Source: Coptis chinensis (Eukaryota; Streptophyta; Magnoliopsida; Ranunculales; Ranunculaceae). Taken from it: 64,000 bases of DNA. The number at the start of each line of letters is the position of its first letter. Position 1 is the first letter of the stretch. Where the stretch lies: positions 81,125,501 to 81,189,500 of the forward strand of contig CM027378.1 in NCBI GenBank assembly GCA_015680905.1, given 5' to 3'. Below are positions 58,658-64,000 of the stretch, in pieces. Made by a program: the position numbers and the translations under genes. The notes under the pieces are model-generated. The model was not told where the DNA came from. It made no database searches and saw only the letters and a list, made by a program, of their open reading frames with translations.

Positions 58658-58965
58658 ATTCTAATAAGAGACCAAAAATGATTATTCAATTGCAGCGTGC
58701 CCATAAAGTCTGATTGATGAAAATGAGACATTTTGTAATACTGCAAAAAACGTGGGTAAGCTACCCAGGGCAATAGGTTAAACTAGATTCCACCTTATGA
58801 AGCGTGGCCAGAAAGTCTGGATCGAGAAAAGAATGGGGTTGGGGTAGTCCTGACTCCTGAGTTCTTACAAGCAATAGGTTAAACTAGATTCCACATTATA
58901 AAGTTGAGAGTGTAAAGGAGTGTTTTGATCTTCTCCTAATTACAACAAGGAAGAACGGGAGGGGT
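58658..58965. other. No gene seen; short direct duplication
   Basis: GCAATAGGTTAAACTAGATTCCAC occurs twice (about 58769 and 58870). Marks the change from AT-rich sequence to the GC-richer right end. Confidence 0.45.
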
Positions 58966-60042
58966 TTGGATTTTGGATGTGATCGAGGTCGCTGTGAGCG
59001 AACTGCCTACGTATCTTCTCTCGTTTTTCCTTTTCTTGGGGAGAGAAGAATCAGGTCTGACGTAGTTCCAGTAGGTGGTATTTATAGATTTCAGGGAGAG
59101 GAGATCCTTCTGACACGTGTACTCTTTTGTGCAAATGTAGGGTGGAGATCGCGGATGAGTGTTGAATTGGATTTTGGATATGCCCCCATTATGATTGGGG
59201 GTAGATCACGGTAGTCCCTATTTCCGGTGATGAGATTACCACTAAGATCTTGGCAATCATTACACCCGCGGTGTGTTTTTCTATCCGGCGTTACGTATCG
59301 GCAAAGTGTTAAATCGCTGAGATATCTTCGTTAGCACCACCTACTCGAGCAGCTCGCAGTCGGTCTTGGAGGTCGCCTTGGATTCATCTATCTTTGTGCA
59401 CTTTCGTGTGCTTGCTAGAAGCCGTTCAGTCCGTCTTGGAGGTCGATATCTTCGGTTAAACTTATGCTCTCTCGAGTCGCGATGCCCTATGAGGGATATC
59501 GGCTCCCCTACCACGACCCCTACCGGTAGAAGCGTTGATGTAAGCTAAACCTTGGCTGGCGAGAAAGAGTCGGACGAGCGTGGTGGAGCATGAGCGAACA
59601 GTAGTGGATGAACCGACTGGTAGGGCGCCACTTTTGAATGCTGTGGCCTGGTGAATTGGCGGGAAAAAGGTAGCTTTACCTTACTTGCACGTGACAGAAT
59701 CGTAGCAGTTGGAGAAGAAACGTGTCGCCGCGTTATGCGGAACTACTGAAAGGACAGTGCCTTGGAACACGTGTGCGGGCTATAGCATAGGCTGTAATGA
59801 TTACTCTTTGGTAACTGAACGGGCGGTTTATACAAAATCAGATTTGAGATACCAAAAAGTTATTTCGTGTTTTTCTTCCGCCCGCCGCCCAGACTAGGGT
59901 TTCTCGGTGAGTGCTCTGTTCTTTGTTTTCTTTCCAATTTCCATTTGCTTTCCTCTCTGTCCGGCTCGTTATTTTAAGTAGGTAGGTTATTGTAAGGCTA
60001 TAGGGTTTAGGACTGAATATTTGATAGAAAGGAGTTGTTATA
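58966..60042 (+). other. LTR/promoter-like GC-rich block
   Basis: Contains GAACTGCCTACGTATCTTCTC and later AATCAGGTCTGACGTAGTTCC, a paired wording known from LTRs of Tat/Ogre-type plant elements, plus TATTTATAGA (about 59080). Near 59890 CTAGGGTTTCTCG/GTGAGTGC looks like a leader exon end with a donor. No LTR boundary or coding frame could be fixed. Confidence 0.35.
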
Positions 60043-61314
60043 ATGTCTGATTCTGATGATACTTTCGGGAGGAGGTCAGAGATATCTTTGAGTTAATGGA
60101 AATCACGAGGATGAAGAAACAAAGATAAGTGTCGGCGTGGGGGTTGAGTTGGAAGAAGAGGATAGGATAGGCGAGGGTAATGCCCGATCTAGGTCAGGAG
60201 ATGACGTGGCGATGCGTCGTCGGGGAGATGTCGTCATCAAGCGATGTGCCCCCTAGAAGTGTGAACCGTCGTGCTGCTAACTCTTTCCCCGAACTGAGGG
60301 CAGCATATGGGATTAAGGTCCCTGACCTGGAGATATACGAGCCACGATTGAGTGAAAATGTTCGTAGTGAGGAGTATAACCCGCCGAACGGTGGAGTTAT
60401 AATCTGTGAGGGCCACCGGTGAGCGCGTATGCACATACCGTTCTCCGAACGGTATCGCGACTTCTTGGCGCTTTGTTGGAAGTCTCCCCTGTCGGTTAAA
60501 TGGGTAACACCCGGCAATTATTTAAGGTGTTCGACTGTTGAAGCGCGAGTGGGGAATATGACATAAGGGTAGCTGACATAGTGGAGCACTATGTGGTACG
60601 TCGATCGGGGAACATGAACTTTAGCTTGCAAACCATGACGACGCGTTCACGTGATCGATGGAGTAAACAATGAGGCCTGGACTAAGAGACCGTTGTTGCT
60701 AGTTGGCAATTACTGTGTGAGCGGGTGTATACTGCGAACTAGGATTTGTAACATATCCGGTGGGTAGGAACACTTTTCTGTTGTTATTTTTCAGAACGTT
60801 TGATAGTTGTTCTAACAGGTCTTTGTTTTCTTTGTGGGCTACTGCGAGTTTTTTACGTGAAGCGGCCGAACCGATCGTGGGGAGATAGAAAGATTTGCTC
60901 ACCGAAGTGAGTCGTCCGGAAAAACAAGCGAAGTTGCCCGAGGTTGCACATTTCTTTGTAGAAAAGGGTGGACCGGCAATCCGGGAAAAAAGGAAAGCGC
61001 AAAAAGAGCGAGCTCGAGCTCCGCTAAGGCAAGGAGTGATGGAGGCACGAACGAGTGACCTGGTAACACGAGAGGAGAGGCAGCGGGTGCATGGGAGCGC
61101 AAGGCGTCCTGTTAGGGGGGGAACCTCAGGAGCTGGAGGATCGGGCAGTCGGCCTGAATGGGGTTCGATCGAGGCTCCTGTGGAGTTGGAGCCAGTGGTT
61201 TTGACCGCTCGTGCTAGGGGCAGGTCGGAGAGGAGGCAACGCGACGCTCTCGAAAGCAAAACGGCGGGCGAATTCGCGAAAAGTAGCTCGACACGCTCGT
61301 GGGGATGGCGCTAA
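60043..61314 (+). pseudogene. Retroelement-like ORF (putative gypsy-type transposase_28-like domain), broken
   Basis: Opens MSDSDDTFGRRSEISLS at 60043, followed by stops. Readable pieces on the plus strand: ELRAAYGIKVPDLEIYEP, EEYNPPNGGVIICEGHR, HIPFSERYRDFLALCWKSPL, WVTPGNYLR, later RVFYVKRPNRSWG-like sequence and an Arg/Glu-rich 139-residue frame (60895-61314: KRKAQKERARAPLRQG). The order recalls the putative gypsy-type (PF04195-like) domain followed by a charged tail, found in proteins of some plant retroelements; this assignment rests on pattern, not on a diagnostic motif. Every 100-200 bases a shift or stop occurs. Confidence 0.4.
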
Positions 61315-63279
61315 GCGAAGGGCGGATCGATGAAGGTGGGCTGGGCCACGGTATCTCGCCGTAGTGGGGCCCGACCTGAGCAGGTCATGGACTTGGCCAC
61401 TTTTGGAGTGGGGTCAAAGATGCGATCGGCCCACGCCGATCCCATCCGGTGAAAGAAGGCCAAGGCTCAGCGTAAGGTGACCGGAAAAAGCGGTTGTGTC
61501 TGCGGATGATCCGGAGGGACATTTTGTCTATCCGACGGAAAGCGAGCATGCGCAAAAAGACCGCGGAAACGGCTTAAGCGGCTGCCGCTTGATCCAATAA
61601 GATAGCGGGTTGTTTGCTAGAAACAGATATAGCTCGGATGGCAACCGCAGAGCTAGATGAAGAAAGGGTCAGGCCGACAACTTGAGACGAATGGAAATTA
61701 ACGCGAATGCTTGGTATGTCCGAGTTTCATCGAGGTTACTTGTTTGCTTATGCAAATTGTTGTTGTGCTAACCATGTGTAAGTTCGTGCGGTGGTGAGTG
61801 GATTCGAAGTTGAAAGAGATCGCCCGGTTCGCGAAAATCGATAGGGAAATGGTGGTGAAGTTTGGCCGAGGAGCTGAAAAACGCCCGGGGACGCCTGAGA
61901 TGGAGATGCCGCGAACCGGAAGATTTGAAGAAAGCTCGTGAAGCCCGAAGTCCGCCAAGATGTTGAAAGATACGATGAGCGGAAGAGCCGAGGCAAAAGC
62001 TAGAAGGAGAGAAAGATAATGTCCGGAAAGCAGCCTACCGGGAAATTGGTAGAATTTGAACGATTATGCTTTACCTTTACCGCAAAAGGTTGCTTTCGGA
62101 CGCTAACCAGGCCTATGACATACTTTGACCTTGCAGACTTCGTTGAAATGAGGTCGACTACAATGGCTTGAAGGAGGAACACGCCACCGTGTCGTCCCCG
62201 GCCCTCGGTGGAGGAGGTCGAGGGGATGCCGGTGTGGCGATTGCCTCTTGTGGCGCGCCGTAAGTTCTGGGCTCGAAATTGAAAACCATACTACGCGCTG
62301 ATCGCGATGATGAGCTTAGAGTTGGATGGCATAGCGATTATAGTGGGCCGGGAGATGCTTTGAGATCGATGAAGCTTTTGAGTGTGGAGGGTAGCTACTG
62401 CGTGCGGAGATGACGAGTTGTAAAAGTTGTTGCTTGTCTTTTTTATCGGCTTATATCTTTGTGATACAATAGAACGGGTTTCTGGTAACCCGGGGCGATT
62501 CGCCTTTTGTGTTTGTGTATTGTAATTTTAAACGAGTGGGTGTCTCTTGCTGATTCGGGGTAGCCGATTGTTGTTAACTCGTGTGGGGCCGGGTTGGATT
62601 TTCTGAGTAATCTCAAAGAACTTCGGCTCAAGATTGAAATTTGTATGAAAAAGCTGTTAAACCCAGTCGTCCTTTGTTTGCATGCGATGGTAGATATTTG
62701 TTTTGTTTCTGTATGTCTGAGTCGTTTGCTCGCTCATAGTTATGCAGGATTATACGGCTTATAATGGAACGTGTTAGGCACATTGTGGTGACAACCTCCT
62801 TACTTACGATTGGTAAGATGGGAGGAGCGTCCTGTTGTTGGAGTGCTTTCGATTGATAAATGCTACGCGCAACGTGAGCATCAGATCGCTGGAGTCTGGC
62901 TTGAGATGTAGGTCGAATTGCTCAGATTCGATCGCGCTTAACTGCCGTGTTCCCTTTGCGTCGCGTGACACGTGTAGGGAGACGAAAGCGTTCATGGGAC
63001 ATAATGATGGCGGGCGATGGCGTTTGGCCCTCAAAGGTGATTATGAGGCACTTAGGAAAAGACGTTTCCTAAGGAATATAAACCGCTCCTCGAATATCAT
63101 CAAGGGGTTTATCATTGTTGTGTCTAAGCTTCCCTTCATCATCTTTGCTCTGCCTTTTCGTTGTGCCTTTCTGTCGCTACTGCTTCATCAGGTATGTGGT
63201 TTCTTATCTGCGCGTGTTATTCTGTTTGAGAAATACCTAGAGTAAGCTTTAGCTCATGCCGCAGTAACTTTGCTGCTAG
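61315..63279. other. GC-richer sequence without a recognisable gene
   Basis: Frames are short on both strands although stop codons are sparse. 62420-62830 is T-rich like a 3' untranslated region. 63079-63090 (GAATATAAACCG) is TATA-like, and TCATCAG/GTATGTGG at about 63190 with a CCGCAG acceptor at about 63265 would remove a leader intron before the ATG at 63280. Confidence 0.35.
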
Positions 63280-64000
63280 GTGAGGATGGCTAGATGTCGT
63301 GCGTTTGTGAGAGAAACGTCACCACTATCAATGGAGGAAATGGAGTTTGATCCTCATGTTCATGGCGATCGTGGGAAGAGAAAGATTGCTGATGGGGAGA
63401 CGAAGGGTCATAAACGAATCGACCGAGGAGATAGTCGCCTGGCGGCGGCATTGTGTTCAGTCGCCACGCCGAGTGGCTGCTAAACCGTCGTTAAATCGCT
63501 ATGGCCTTGAACGAAGGGCAAAGGTCGCCCGATCCGCGGTGAGAGTTCGTCCTCACAATGTAAGGATGTGGGGAGCAAATTCTACTACCTGGGGAAGACG
63601 GGGAAGAAGCGGATGGTGAAACGTTCGGACTGTAGCTTCCACTCGGCTCCCATAGCGACTAGCGTTCTGAAGGGGATTGTGCTAGATGGTGATAAAGCAG
63701 AGGTGGAGGACGAGGACATGGGGACACTACTGGGGACGATGGATATGGCCGCTTGTTTGGTGAGCTCCTGATGCCTTAAAAGGCTGTTGTCTTGGACTTC
63801 GAGTGGAGTCCGTGTTCTAACTTTGCTCATGCAGTTTCTTGCAGGGTATGATAAGCTGAAAGATGATGTGCAGCGTACTGAGACTAGTGGTAACCCTCAC
63901 GTGGAGCTGGGGTTGATGCGAGCTGCGTGGGGGGTAGATAAGAAGAAACTAGAAGTGATGTCCACCAAATACCGAGCGCGTAGTTCTTTGAAACGGCATC
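63280..64000 (+). pseudogene. Unrecognised coding-like region at the window edge
   Basis: ATG at 63280 (MRMARCRAFVRETSPLSMEE, then DRGKRKIADGETKGHKRID) runs into a stop at 63483. A second open piece (63568-63771) reads TGKKRMVKRSDCSFHSAPIA and ends MDMAACL at GTGAGC. After an acceptor TTTCTTGCAG (about 63843) the plus strand continues open to the end: DKLKDDVQRTETSG, ELGLMRAAWGVDKKKLEVM. The splice-like spacing and charged helical composition suggest a real ancestral gene or retroelement ORF. Family not recognised and the frame is interrupted as it stands. Confidence 0.35.

Noticed and set aside
58254..58773. Tyr/Ile/Asp/Arg-rich frames of about 100 residues
   Set aside because: Products of the CGATAT simple sequence in the MITE; both strands give equally open, equally repetitive frames.
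1..64000. CRISPR arrays, bacterial operons, phage or organellar DNA
   Set aside because: No spacer-repeat arrays of uniform spacing with unique spacers; introns and plant transposons throughout; tandem arrays present have no unique spacers.

Overview
This window reads as nuclear DNA of a flowering plant, most likely a eudicot. It is AT-rich and intron-bearing, and almost completely filled with plant transposable elements. Only one convincing host gene is present: a chloroplast folate-biopterin transporter (BT1/FBT family) on the minus strand between 38894 and 51330. Its nine exons can be joined from splice signals into an uninterrupted 558-residue frame. The species cannot be fixed from the sequence.

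Layout. 1-3503: 5' half of a Tat-like Ty3/gypsy element (minus), inserted in a long Tekay-like LTR whose remainder runs to 4831. 6045-6870: solo Copia LTR. 7350-7608: short Helitron. 8867-9233: two unassigned exon-like segments. 11701-26740: a ~15 kb Mutator-like element (MULE) with 139-bp terminal inverted repeats, a GRF zinc-finger accessory gene, a second broken accessory ORF and a MURA-type transposase. The transposase is split by a 7.5 kb Tat-like gypsy element (17209-24762, TSD ATTCC) that carries three separate tandem arrays. 27700-31053: second, longer copy of the 3.35 kb LTR. 31571-33037: a poly(A)-tailed LINE-like insertion with a 16-bp target duplication. 33495-35120: a tandemly duplicated, probably TIR-type repeat. 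35290-38176: a gag-only LTR retrotransposon.

38894-51330: the FBT gene. Its 9.2 kb intron 2 holds a complete Copia element (42124-50466, TSD GTATA). That Copia is split by a hAT transposon (43665-46705), which is itself split by a 724-bp non-autonomous hAT (44907-45630). 52265-57764: a second complete but mutated Tork-like Copia (TSD CAAAG) about 0.9 kb upstream of the gene. 58255-58657: a hAT MITE made almost entirely of CGATAT-type palindromes (TSD ATTCTAAT). 58900-64000: a GC- and CpG-richer block with broken retroelement-like reading frames.

The elements do not work together as a pathway. What the window records is an order of insertion, readable from target-site duplications at most junctions, around one host gene that still looks functional. 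No RNA gene, CRISPR array or organellar insertion was seen.
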